From Thermobacillus sp. ZCTH02-B1 (lineage in GTDB: Bacteria; Bacillota; Bacilli; Paenibacillales; Paenibacillaceae), in NCBI RefSeq assembly GCF_002159085.1, contig NZ_LZRU01000012.1, positions 124,001-188,000 on the forward strand: 64,000 nucleotides of DNA. The letters are read 5' to 3'. Numbering within the stretch: position 1 is the first letter of the stretch; every line of letters begins with the position of its first letter. This document shows positions 7,923 to 16,800 of this stretch, piece by piece. Under the pieces are notes generated by a model. It saw only the letters and a list, made by a program, of their open reading frames with translations. It searched no databases and was not told where the DNA came from. Position numbers and translations under genes: made by a program.

Positions 7923-8163
7923 GCGAGAGCACAACGGTTTGCGGAACCGTGAACGTCCGTCCGGGCAAGGCGGGAAAGACGCCAGCGGTCTGCGGGGCCG
8001 TTTTCGCCGCGCGATCACGTATGCGACAACGCATGATAAACGGCGGGCTTCATGTGGCACACCTTCAACAAGAAAGCGGTTTGGCTCCTCTCCGCGTTCG
8101 TTCCGCGGATGGAGCATCCCGCTTTCCTTCGTTCCGCCGACCGGATTCGGCACGGCTCGTACC
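7923..8163. other. Intergenic region between convergent genes
   Basis: The region contains the hairpin ACGGTT-TGCGG-AACCGT at 7935-7951, thirteen bases after the oxidoreductase stop, which may act as a weak terminator. It resembles the palindromes of the 42890-43128 array. I see no gene in the rest. Confidence 0.5.
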
Positions 8164-8808
8164 TTACGGACCGGACGCCGCCCAGTCCTTCAGCGCCTGC
8201 GCGGCTTCGGCCGCGGCTTCGATCCAGCGCCTGCCCGCCAGCAGCTGCATGGCCGCCATGTCCGTCAGTTCGGCCGGCACATGCACGGCGTCCGCGGACG
8301 AGGCCAGCCGATCGAGCAGCATCCGGAGCCCGTCCAGTTCCCGGAGCTCCGCTTCCGTGAGCGGCTCCGTATGCGCGCCGAGCCCGCGCAATTTCGCGTA
8401 GGCGGCCTGCAACGCGGCCAGCGCGTCGGCCTCGGTCGCCTTCACGTGCGAGCCTGCGGGCTTGGCCGCCGCCGATCCGATCAGCCGCGCAACCGCCGGC
8501 AACCCTGCCGACAAATCCGCTTCCAGCTCGACCTTGACCCTGACGCGGTTATCCCCTTGCGCGATGGCAAGCCGGTCCAGCGTCCGGGCCGCGGAGGCGA
8601 GCGAGACGGACGCCGCGTTCAGGTCCGCGGCGATCTGATGCCCCTCCGCTTCCCGCCTGTCGCGGTCATCCTGCAGCACGAGCGTGAGCAGATAGACGTT
8701 GACGATCATGCTGAGCACGAACAGCACGGCCATGATCGGTCCGAACCAGCCGCGCCTGCCTGTCTTCCGACCGGACGAGGTTTCGTGCAGCGTTTCGTTG
8801 TCGTCCAT
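8164..8808 (-). CDS. Hypothetical membrane-anchored protein downstream of sbcC
   Basis: 214 residues: a polar N-terminus, one hydrophobic anchor (about residues 25-47, PIMAVLFVLSMIVNVYLLTLVL), then an Ala/Leu-rich helical extracytoplasmic or soluble part with no catalytic motif that I recognise. The ATG has GAAGGGTG upstream. It begins 32 bp after sbcC in the same direction and is probably the last gene of the addB-addA-sbcD-sbcC transcript. B. subtilis also has a small extra gene at this place (hlpB), but I see no convincing similarity. Function unknown. Confidence 0.75.
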   Translation of the reverse strand: MDDNETLHETSSGRKTGRRGWFGPIMAVLFVLSMIVNVYLLTLVLQDDRDRREAEGHQIAADLNAASVSLASAARTLDRLAIAQGDNRVRVKVELEADLSAGLPAVARLIGSAAAKPAGSHVKATEADALAALQAAYAKLRGLGAHTEPLTEAELRELDGLRMLLDRLASSADAVHVPAELTDMAAMQLLAGRRWIEAAAEAAQALKDWAASGP

Positions 8809-8840
8809 TGTCGATCACCCTTCACAGTGTATCACGCCGA

Positions 8841-11800
8841 TCAGAGCGTTTCCAGACGCACCCGGCTGCCCCGGCCCGCGGGATCCGCCGGCTCGACGAT
8901 CAGCCGCCTCGGCAGACGCTCCCGCAGCTCCGGCACGTGGCTGATGACGCCGACCGCAAGTTGTTCCGTATGCAGCCGCTCCAGCGCGGTGACGACCGTG
9001 TCCAGCAGCTCGGGGTCGAGCGTCCCGAACCCTTCGTCCAGGAAGAAAAATTGCAGCGGATGCCGGCCGCGCAGCTGGATCTGGGCGGACAGCGCGAGCG
9101 CCAGCGCCAGCGACGCGAGGAACGTCTCGCCGCCCGACAGCGAACTGACCGGGCGCCGCATGCCGCCGCTCGCATCGTCCCGGACGACGAAACCGCCGGC
9201 CGAATCCAGCTCAAGGGCATACCGCCGCTTCGTCAGGAAACCGAGCCGCTCCGACGCGGCGCGGCATACCTGCTCGAGCTGCGCCTCCGCGACGAATTCG
9301 ACGAACGCGTTGCCCCGGAATACGGACTGCAGCTTCGCATACCTGCCGGCCAGCTCCTCCAGTTCCCGGCGCCGGCTTTCCAGTTCCGCCCAACGGACGG
9401 CCTTCCGCTCGATCTCCTCCAGATCGCGCTCGGCCTTCGCGGCGGCAGCCAGCGCCTCCTCGGCCCTCGCCCGGGCCGCCGCAAGCCGCTCCTCGCCCGC
9501 GCGCCATTCCTCGTCGCTTATCGTGCGGCCCCCAAGCGCCGCATCGATATGGGCGATGCCCGCCTCGACCCGGCGCAACGCCTCGCGGTGCGCCTCGACT
9601 TCCGACAACGCCGCCTCCCTGCGGGGCAGCGCGGCAAGCGCCGACCGCACTTCATCGGCATCGCGGAAATCCGACGCCTGGAGCTGCTCTTCAAGACGGC
9701 GCGCGGCTTCCCGCTCCCGCTCGGCCGCGCCCTGCGCCGCTTCGGCGGCGGAGGCGCGGCGTTCGGCCGCCTGCCGCAGCAGCGCCGCCTCCGTCTCCCG
9801 GCGTTCGCGGCTCATGGCGAGACGCGTGCGCACCGCTTCCGCTTCCCGCCGGATTTCCGCGATCAGCTCCGCGGCGGGACGGCCGCCCGTCCAGACTGCC
9901 AGGCGCGCGTGCAGATCTTCGAGCGCCCGGTTCCGTCCTTCGAACCGCTCGCGCCACACTTCGCGCTCCAGCCGCGCCTCCTGCACGCCGCGTTCCGCTT
10001 CCCGCACAAGCCGCTGCTGCTCCTCGACGAACGGCATGCTCCGTTCCAGTTCCTGCCGGATCGCCTGCGCTTCACGGTCCCGCCGCTCCCATTCGCGGAT
10101 CGCTTCCTCCGCACGCTCCGGTCCGAGCGACGGAAAGCGCGCGCGCCAGGCTTCCAGCAGCGACCGGTAAGCCTCTTCCGCTTCGGATTGCCGCGAGAAG
10201 GCCGCATCGCGGGCCGCCGCCGCCGCTTCCGCCTCGGCGGACAAGCGCTCCCGGTAGCGGTCGGCTTCCGCAAGCGCTCGTCCGATCTCGTCCGCTTCGC
10301 GCTCGAGGGCGATCTGCTCCTCTTCGCAGCGTGCGGCAAGCCCGCGGGCCTCCGCCGCGCGCGCCTCCGCCCCCTCCAGCGCGTCCGCCGCGATCGCGGC
10401 GCCATCGGCGGCTGCGGACGCCGCCGCCCCGTGCGCCGGTCCGGCCGGGAATTCGCCGGCGGAAGCCGCGGCCGCTTCCGCGTGGCCCGCCGGGGCGAAG
10501 GCGGAGGCTTCGCCCCCCGGACGTTCCGTTCCGCCGGCCGGAAGACCCGCGGCTTCGGCAAGCGACCGGAGCGTCCGACCGGCACGCTGCAGCATGGCCC
10601 CGACCCTGAACCGCAGGCCGCCGAGCTCGTCGGCGAGCCGCTCGCACCGGCGGACGAGCGCCTCCAGCGCCGCGGCGTTCCCGCCGTCTCCATCGGGATC
10701 CGGCGCGTGCGGGCGCGGATGCTCGAGCGCGCCGCACACCGGGCAGGGCTGCCCGTCCACGAGCGTCGCGGTCAGCCGGGCCGCAAGCTGCCGTCGTTCC
10801 GCTTCGCGCGCCCGCTCGCGCAGCGCGGCCGTCAGCGCGGGCAGCCGCTCCATATCCCGCCGGATCGCCGCATCCAGCATGTCCAGCCGGCGGATCGCCT
10901 GAGTCGCCCTGCCGTGCAGGGCCTCCGCCCGCCGCGCCAGCTCCCCGTGCCGGCGCTCCGCTTCCGCCGCCGCGTCCCGCGCCTGCGCCAGCGTCCGCTC
11001 CGCCCGGGCCAGATCCTGCGCCGCCTCTTCCCGGCGGGCCGCGGCGGCGCGGAGCTGCTCCGCCTGCGCGGCGGCCGCCATCCAGGCGCCGCGTTCCTCC
11101 GCCCCGAGCTCCACCGCCCGGAGCCGCTCCCGCAATTCCTGCTGGCGGGAGACCGCATCCCGGAGCCAATCGGCAGCCTGCGACGCCCGCGCCTCGCATT
11201 CGCGCAACCGCTCCTCCGCTTCGGCGAGCCTCCGCCGGCTTTCCTCCGCTTCTTCGGCGACCGCCGCCGCCTCGCGCTCCAGTTCCTCCGCCTGGGCGAG
11301 CTGCTCGAGGCGCGCGGCCATGCGGGGTTCCGCTTCGGCCGCCTCCCGCTCCGCCTCCGCCCACGCGGCTTCCGCCGCGGCGGCGGCCTCCAGGCGGACG
11401 GCGTGCTCGCGCTCGGCCTCCGCCAGGCGCTTCTCGGCTTCCAGCCGCGCGCGCCGCGCCTCATCCGCCGCCTCCAGCGCGGGCACGAGCCGCTCCGCCT
11501 GCCCGAGCCGGGCCAGCTCCGCCTCGAGCCGCTCGATCCGGGGCGCATCGGCCAGCAGCGCTTCCCGCCGCGCCAGCAACGCCCGCCGCTCCTCCATGCG
11601 CTCGCGCACCTTGAGCAGCCCGGCATGCGCTTCCTCGGCGGCGGCAAGCTCCGCGCGGGCCGACGCGGCGGCTTCCGCCGCCCGCCTGCAGGCTTCAGCG
11701 GCGGCCGACCGCGCCGCCTCCGACGCGTCGCCAAGCCCCTGCTGCTCGGCGATCGTCCGCTCCAGCTCCGCGCCCGTCTCCTGGGCGCGCCGGTTCAGCT

Positions 11801-12359
11801 TCTGCAGCAGTTCGTCGCCGTAGCGTTCCAGCGCGAACAGCCGCTGCAGCATCTGGCGCCGCTCCCTGCCGGCCAGCGAAAGAAACTCCGCGAACTTGCC
11901 CTGCGGCAGCACGACCGCGCGGGTGAAATCGTCCATCGTCAGGCCGATCCGCTCCTCGACGCAGCGGTTCACGTCGGCCAGCCGGTCCGCCAGCACGACG
12001 TCGCCCTCCGGCCGGACTTCGACGAACCGGCACAGGTGACAGGTGACGGACGCGTCGCCGGTCCGCCGGAAGCCGCGCTCGACCCGGAACCGCTTCGTCC
12101 CCTCGGCGCCGGCCAGCTCGAACGTGAACGAGACCGACAGCGTCTGCTCCGCCTGGTTCATGATGCCCTGCGTCCCCTTGGCGGCCCGCTCGACCTTGCC
12201 GTAAAGCGCCAGCGTCATCGCGTCGAGGATGGTCGACTTGCCGCTTCCCGTCGGGCCGAAAATGCCGAACACGCCGCCCTCGCAGAGCCGCTCGAAATCG
12301 ACTTCCTGCTTCTCCCGGTAGCTCTGCAGGCCGGCCAGCGTCAAACGGATCGGCTTCAC
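8841..12359 (-). CDS. sbcC: Exonuclease SbcC (Rad50-like ATPase)
   Basis: 1172 residues. Walker A GPTGSGKST near residue 35, then about 900 residues of Glu/Ala/Arg-rich coiled coil interrupted by the zinc-hook motif CPVC near residue 540. The C-terminal part has the ABC signature SLSGGETFLASLALALALS and Walker B FFLDEGFGTLD. SbcC with SbcD forms the Mre11-Rad50-like complex that opens hairpins and trims blocked DNA ends. Length is within the family range. Translation starts at a GTG (12359) preceded by GGGAGG. This GTG is the last of five similar start-like units in the 190-bp leader (see repeat at 12360-12552). Confidence 0.97.
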   Translation of the reverse strand: MKPIRLTLAGLQSYREKQEVDFERLCEGGVFGIFGPTGSGKSTILDAMTLALYGKVERAAKGTQGIMNQAEQTLSVSFTFELAGAEGTKRFRVERGFRRTGDASVTCHLCRFVEVRPEGDVVLADRLADVNRCVEERIGLTMDDFTRAVVLPQGKFAEFLSLAGRERRQMLQRLFALERYGDELLQKLNRRAQETGAELERTIAEQQGLGDASEAARSAAAEACRRAAEAAASARAELAAAEEAHAGLLKVRERMEERRALLARREALLADAPRIERLEAELARLGQAERLVPALEAADEARRARLEAEKRLAEAEREHAVRLEAAAAAEAAWAEAEREAAEAEPRMAARLEQLAQAEELEREAAAVAEEAEESRRRLAEAEERLRECEARASQAADWLRDAVSRQQELRERLRAVELGAEERGAWMAAAAQAEQLRAAAARREEAAQDLARAERTLAQARDAAAEAERRHGELARRAEALHGRATQAIRRLDMLDAAIRRDMERLPALTAALRERAREAERRQLAARLTATLVDGQPCPVCGALEHPRPHAPDPDGDGGNAAALEALVRRCERLADELGGLRFRVGAMLQRAGRTLRSLAEAAGLPAGGTERPGGEASAFAPAGHAEAAAASAGEFPAGPAHGAAASAAADGAAIAADALEGAEARAAEARGLAARCEEEQIALEREADEIGRALAEADRYRERLSAEAEAAAAARDAAFSRQSEAEEAYRSLLEAWRARFPSLGPERAEEAIREWERRDREAQAIRQELERSMPFVEEQQRLVREAERGVQEARLEREVWRERFEGRNRALEDLHARLAVWTGGRPAAELIAEIRREAEAVRTRLAMSRERRETEAALLRQAAERRASAAEAAQGAAEREREAARRLEEQLQASDFRDADEVRSALAALPRREAALSEVEAHREALRRVEAGIAHIDAALGGRTISDEEWRAGEERLAAARARAEEALAAAAKAERDLEEIERKAVRWAELESRRRELEELAGRYAKLQSVFRGNAFVEFVAEAQLEQVCRAASERLGFLTKRRYALELDSAGGFVVRDDASGGMRRPVSSLSGGETFLASLALALALSAQIQLRGRHPLQFFFLDEGFGTLDPELLDTVVTALERLHTEQLAVGVISHVPELRERLPRRLIVEPADPAGRGSRVRLETL

Positions 12360-12505
12360 GGATTCCCGCCTCCCTTGCCGGCCGCGTCCATCCGGATCGG
12401 CTTCACGAACTTCCAGCCCCTTCCCGGACCGCGTCCGGCCGCGTCGGCTTCATGTCGTTCCGGCTTCTTTGCCTTGCGGACAGCATCCAACCGCATCGGC
12501 ATCAT
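12356..12505 (-). other. Possible 49-codon minicistron overlapping the sbcC start
   Basis: ATG at 12505 opens 49 codons (MMPMRLDAVRKAKKPERHEA at the start) ending in a TGA at 12358-12356 that overlaps the sbcC GTG as GTGA. It is made from three repeat units. If translated, terminating ribosomes would be placed exactly on the sbcC start. No homologue is recognised; it may be a coupling device rather than a functional protein. Confidence 0.35.
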
Positions 12506-12552
12506 GCCCTTCCATCTCCTTCACGGGACGCGTCCGGCCTCACCGGCTTCAC
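12360..12552. repeat. 47-52 bp tandem repeat array between sbcD and sbcC
   Basis: On the minus strand start-codon-like sequences GTGAAGCCG or ATGAAGCCG (one ATGATGCCG) occur at 12552, 12505, 12453, 12406 and 12359, spaced 47, 52, 47 and 47 bp. Each unit also carries a purine-rich SD-like end (GGAAGG, AAGG or GGGAGG). The last is the true sbcC start. Confidence 0.85.
12502..12552 (-). other. Possible 16-codon minicistron overlapping the sbcD stop
   Basis: GTG at 12552 overlaps the sbcD TGA (GTGA) and runs 16 codons (VKPVRPDASREGDGRA) to a TGA that overlaps the ATG at 12505 as ATGA. GAAGGAG lies within it, 12 nt before that next ATG. This probably marks the ancestral sbcC start position. Confidence 0.35.
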
Positions 12553-13775
12553 GCCCCTTCCTCCCCGCCGGCCGCGGCCTCCCGGTCCGCCTCGGGCCGC
12601 GGTCCGGCATCTTCCGCCTCTTCGGCGACCAGTTCAAGGAACAGGCGCATCGTCGCCTCGTCGGGCTCGGCGCCGCCGGTCTTCTGCGCGTAGAACCGCC
12701 GGAACAACTCGTCCACCGGCAGCCGGTCGCGCGCCGCCGCGCCGCCGTCCTCCCGCTCCCGATCCCGGGGAAAGACGGGCCGGATGTGCAGGATGCCGTC
12801 ATGCGCCTTGCGCAGCCTCGCGATCTCCTCCGGCGCGATCAGGTCGGCCACGTGGATCTCGAGATCGATCCAGGCGTTCGGGTCCCGGCCCTCGTCAAGC
12901 CACCGCCACACCTCCGCGATTCCGCCGGTGGCGGTCCAGCGGACGAGCGGTTTCCCGGCCGACAATAGCACTTCCCTCGGCTCGACCGGACGGCCGGGGA
13001 CGGCCTCGAACAGCACGACCGACTTCGCCTGCCCCGCCTCCGAGAAGCTGTAGGCGAGCGGCGATCCGCAGTAGCGCACCGTCTCCCGTCCGGCCACCCG
13101 CTGCGGCCGGTGCAGATGGCCGAGCGCCGTATATTGCGCTTCCGCCGGCAGCGCGTCCGGATCGACCGTGTAGGCGCCGCCGACCTGGATCGGCCGTTCC
13201 GAATCGGACTCGACGCCGCCGAGCACGTACAGATGGCTCATCGCGAGGTTGACCGCATCCGGACGGAACGCCGAGGCCAGCTCCGCCATCAGCCGCCCGA
13301 CCCGCTCCGAATAGGCGGCGCGCAGCAGCCGCTCGTCCGCTTCGGCCGCGAGCAGCTCGTTCAGCCGCGACTCGGAAGGGTAGGGCAGCGCCGCGATGAC
13401 GGCGGTTTCGCCGGTGCGGGGGACTCCGATCACGAGCGGCTTCGCCTCCGGCAGCCCGGCGAGATGTATGCCGCTCCGCACGGCGAGCGGCGCGCTCGCC
13501 GCGATCCGCTCCGGATGGTCGTGGTTGCCCGCGATGACCGCCACGGCCCGGCGTCCGCCGTCCGCGAGCCGCGTCAGCGCTTCGTAATACAGTTGCTCCG
13601 CGGCGGCCGGGGGATTGACCGAATCGTAGACGTCGCCGGCGACGAGCACGAGGTCGACCGCCTCCTCCTCCGCGATCCGCACGAGCTCGTCGACGAACGC
13701 CTCCTGTTCCGCAAGCCGGCTCCTCCCCTCCAGCGACCGGCCGAAGTGCCAGTCGCCCGTATGCAGCACGCGCAT
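12549..13775 (-). CDS. sbcD: Exonuclease SbcD (Mre11-like nuclease)
   Basis: 408 residues with the metallophosphoesterase motifs in order: TGDWHFG (residues 6-12), VAGDVYDS, GNHDHPER and GHLHRPQ. A C-terminal capping domain and an acidic tail follow. SbcD supplies the Mn-dependent nuclease of the SbcCD complex. The ATG at 13775 has AGGGAGGA 7 nt upstream; a longer in-frame extension upstream has no ribosome-binding site. It lies 49 bp after addA and belongs to the addB-addA-sbcD-sbcC series. Its stop overlaps the first unit of the tandem repeat leading to sbcC. Confidence 0.96.
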   Translation of the reverse strand: MRVLHTGDWHFGRSLEGRSRLAEQEAFVDELVRIAEEEAVDLVLVAGDVYDSVNPPAAAEQLYYEALTRLADGGRRAVAVIAGNHDHPERIAASAPLAVRSGIHLAGLPEAKPLVIGVPRTGETAVIAALPYPSESRLNELLAAEADERLLRAAYSERVGRLMAELASAFRPDAVNLAMSHLYVLGGVESDSERPIQVGGAYTVDPDALPAEAQYTALGHLHRPQRVAGRETVRYCGSPLAYSFSEAGQAKSVVLFEAVPGRPVEPREVLLSAGKPLVRWTATGGIAEVWRWLDEGRDPNAWIDLEIHVADLIAPEEIARLRKAHDGILHIRPVFPRDREREDGGAAARDRLPVDELFRRFYAQKTGGAEPDEATMRLFLELVAEEAEDAGPRPEADREAAAGGEEGA

Positions 13776-13824
13776 GACGCAGTCCTCCCTTTTTCCACCA
13801 ACAAGGAAATCCGCACCCGGAATC

Positions 13825-16800
13825 CTACAGAATCCGCACCGCCTGCGCCGCATCGAAGAAGAAGACATGCGCCTCGTCGACCGGCCTGCCGAGAATTTCG
13901 CCGATCGACTCGGCGTACAGCTCGATCTGGAACCGGTGCCGCTCCGCGGCGGCGAGGACGTCGCCGTCCCATATCCGGTCCGTCTTGTAATCGAGCAGCA
14001 CGAGCCGTCCGTCCGCGTCTTCGAACAGACAGTCGACGACGCCCTGGACGAGCACGGACTCCTCCGCCGCCGGACCGCCCGCGACATCCGGCCGGATGCG
14101 GGCCGCCGGCACCATGCGGCTGAACGGCACTTCCCGCATCACGCGCCGGGCGGCCGCAAGCCTCTTCCCGGGATCCCCGGCGAAGAACGCGGCGATTGCC
14201 GCGCAGTCCACGGCTTCGGCCTGCGCCGGGGTGAGCAGCCGCCGTTCGACCATCGACCGGACAACGGCGCGGATGTCCTCCTCGCCGTGGGGGCCGCCGG
14301 CCGGGACATGCTGCATGACGAGATGCGCGGCCGTACCGCGCTCGGCCGGCGTCAGATCCCGCTCCTCCATGAAGCGCGGCCGGCGCAGCCGGAACGAAGC
14401 CGGCTCGCCGCCTCCGGCCGCAGCCCCCCGCGGTCCTTCCGCCGGCATCCGGGAATCCGCCGCGGGACCCGTGAACCCCTCCGCCGGCGTCCACAGGCGT
14501 GCCGCCGGCTCCATCCATCCTTCCGCCGGCAATTCCTCATCCTCGTCGGCCGCGGACATATGCTTCATCTCGGTGACGGACGTCTTCGCGGCGATCCCGA
14601 CCGCGTCCTCGTGCGGATAACGCCAGGACAGGCGGCGCTCCACCTCGGCCGCGTGCGCGCCTGCCGAAGGCAGCGGTTCTCCCGCCGTCATGAGGCGCGC
14701 CAGCTCCCCGCGATCTTCCGCTCCGTCCGCGGGCGCCTCGGCGGCCGCCGCGGTCTCCGCGGCCAGCAGCTCCGCCCGCTCCACGCCGAACCGCCATCCG
14801 AGGGCGGGCGCCCCGCCCGCGGCATCCGCCGCTTCCGGTTCGGCGAAGCGCAGGACCGGCGGCATCAGCCAATCGAGATAACAGCGCGCCGACGTCAGCG
14901 CGTGGTCCGGCACGACCCCGTCCTTCCGCACCAGGTTCCGCCACCGCTCCAGTTCCGCCGCCGCGTCCTTCACCGTGCCGAGGAGGATCAATTTCTCCTT
15001 CGGACGGGTCATCGCGACGTAGAGCACCCGCATTTCCTCCGCGAGCATCTCGGCCCTGAGCCGCCGGCGTACGGCGAGCTGCGGCAGCGACGGGTAGCTC
15101 AGGCGCAGCTCCGGATCGACGATCCGCGGGCCGAAGCCGAGCTGCTTGTGCATCAGGAAGGCGCCGTTCAGATCCGAGAAATTGAACCGCTTCCCGAGCC
15201 CCGCGACGAAGACGACCGGAAATTCCAGCCCCTTGCTCGCGTGGATCGTCATGATCCGCACGACGTCGTCCTGCTCGCCGAGCGTTTTCGCCGTGCCGAG
15301 GTCCCCGCCCTGGTCGCGCAGCCGGTCAATGAAGCGCAGGAAGCGGAACAGCCCGCGGAACGACGTCGCCTCGTACTGCCGGGCGCGGTCGAGCAGCGCC
15401 TGCAGGTTCGCCTGCCGCTGCACGCCGCCGGGCAGCCCGCCCGCCAGATCGTAAAACCCGGTCTCGCGGTAAATGCGGCGGATGAGCTCGGTCAGCGATC
15501 CCTGCCGCGCCTCGTCCCGCCATCGCTCCAGCCTCCCGAGGAACTTCTCCAGCTTCAGCCGAAGGGACGCGGGCGCCTCCGGATCCCGCGCCGCCGCCCG
15601 CACCGCGTCGAAGAACGGCCCGCTGCGCGCGGCAATGCGCACGGCGGCCAGCTCCTCGGCGTTCAGCCCGCCGATCGGCGAACGCAGCACGCCGGCCAGC
15701 GGGATGTCCTGGTACGGATTGTCGATGACGCGGAGCAGCGACAGCATCGTCTCCACTTCCGTCTGCTCGAAATAGCCGCCCTTCCGCTCGGCATACGCCG
15801 GAATGCCCGCGGCCGCGAGCTCGTCCGCCATCGCCTGCGCCCACGATTCCTGCGCGCGCAGCAGGATGACGAAATCGCGCCAAGTCGCGCGGCGATGGAC
15901 GCGCCGCTTGGCGTCCCAGACGCGGAGCGGCGGCCGTCCGTCCCCGCCGGCGATCATCGCGCGGATGCGCGCCGCGATCCAGCGCGCCTCGAGCTGCGCC
16001 GTCTCGAGCTCGGCCAGCTCCTCGGCGGCGGCCCGCGCCGCTTCGTCCTCTTCCGTACCGCCGTCCGCATCGCCGTTCTCCGTCCCGTTCGCCGCGCCCC
16101 GGTCAAGCAGCACGCACTCGACGGCAAACCGGTCTTCGCCATCGAGCTCCGGATCGGGATCGGGGTACGACGCGCCGTATTTCAGCTCGGCGCGCTCGTC
16201 GTAGTCCAGCTCCGCGGCGCGCTCGCGCATGATGAGGCGGAACAGGCCGTTGACGCCGCTTACGACTTCCCGCCGGCTGCGGAAATTGCGCGCGAGATCG
16301 ATGCGCAGCCCGGGCGCGCCGCCGTCGGCTTCCCCCGCGGCATAGCGGCGGTACTTGTCCAGGAACAGCCCGGGATCGGCCAGCCGGAACCGGTAAATGC
16401 TCTGCTTCACGTCGCCGACCATGAACCGGTTGCCGTGGCCGGGCCGCGCGATCAGGTCGAGAATCGCCTCCTGCACCTGGTTCGTGTCCTGGTACTCGTC
16501 GATCAGAATCTCTTCGAACTGCTCCCGGTACTCGAGCGCCGCGGCGGACGGCAGCGGCCTCTCCGGCGTCGAGGCGGGATCGCGCAGGATGCGCAGGCAA
16601 TAATGCTCGAGATCGCCGAAGTCGACGAGCCCCCGCTCCCGCTTCACCGCTTCGTAACGCCGCCCGAAATCGATGACGAGTTCGGCCAGCGCCTCCATGA
16701 GCGGAGCGATTTCATTTAGTTCCTTCGCATAATCGGCGAGCGGACGGGAGAACAGCTCCTCCTTCAGCCCGAGCACGATCGCCTTCGCGTCGTCGCGCAG

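Noticed and set aside
7935-7951. Hairpin after the oxidoreductase gene as a strong terminator
   Set aside because: The stem is only 6 bp and has no U-run, so I list it only as a possible weak terminator.
8808-12968. Very long open frame on the plus strand opposite sbcC and sbcD
   Set aside because: It has no ribosome-binding site, an Arg/Pro/Gln-rich composition and no domain; it is the expected antisense by-product of GC-rich third positions in the real genes.
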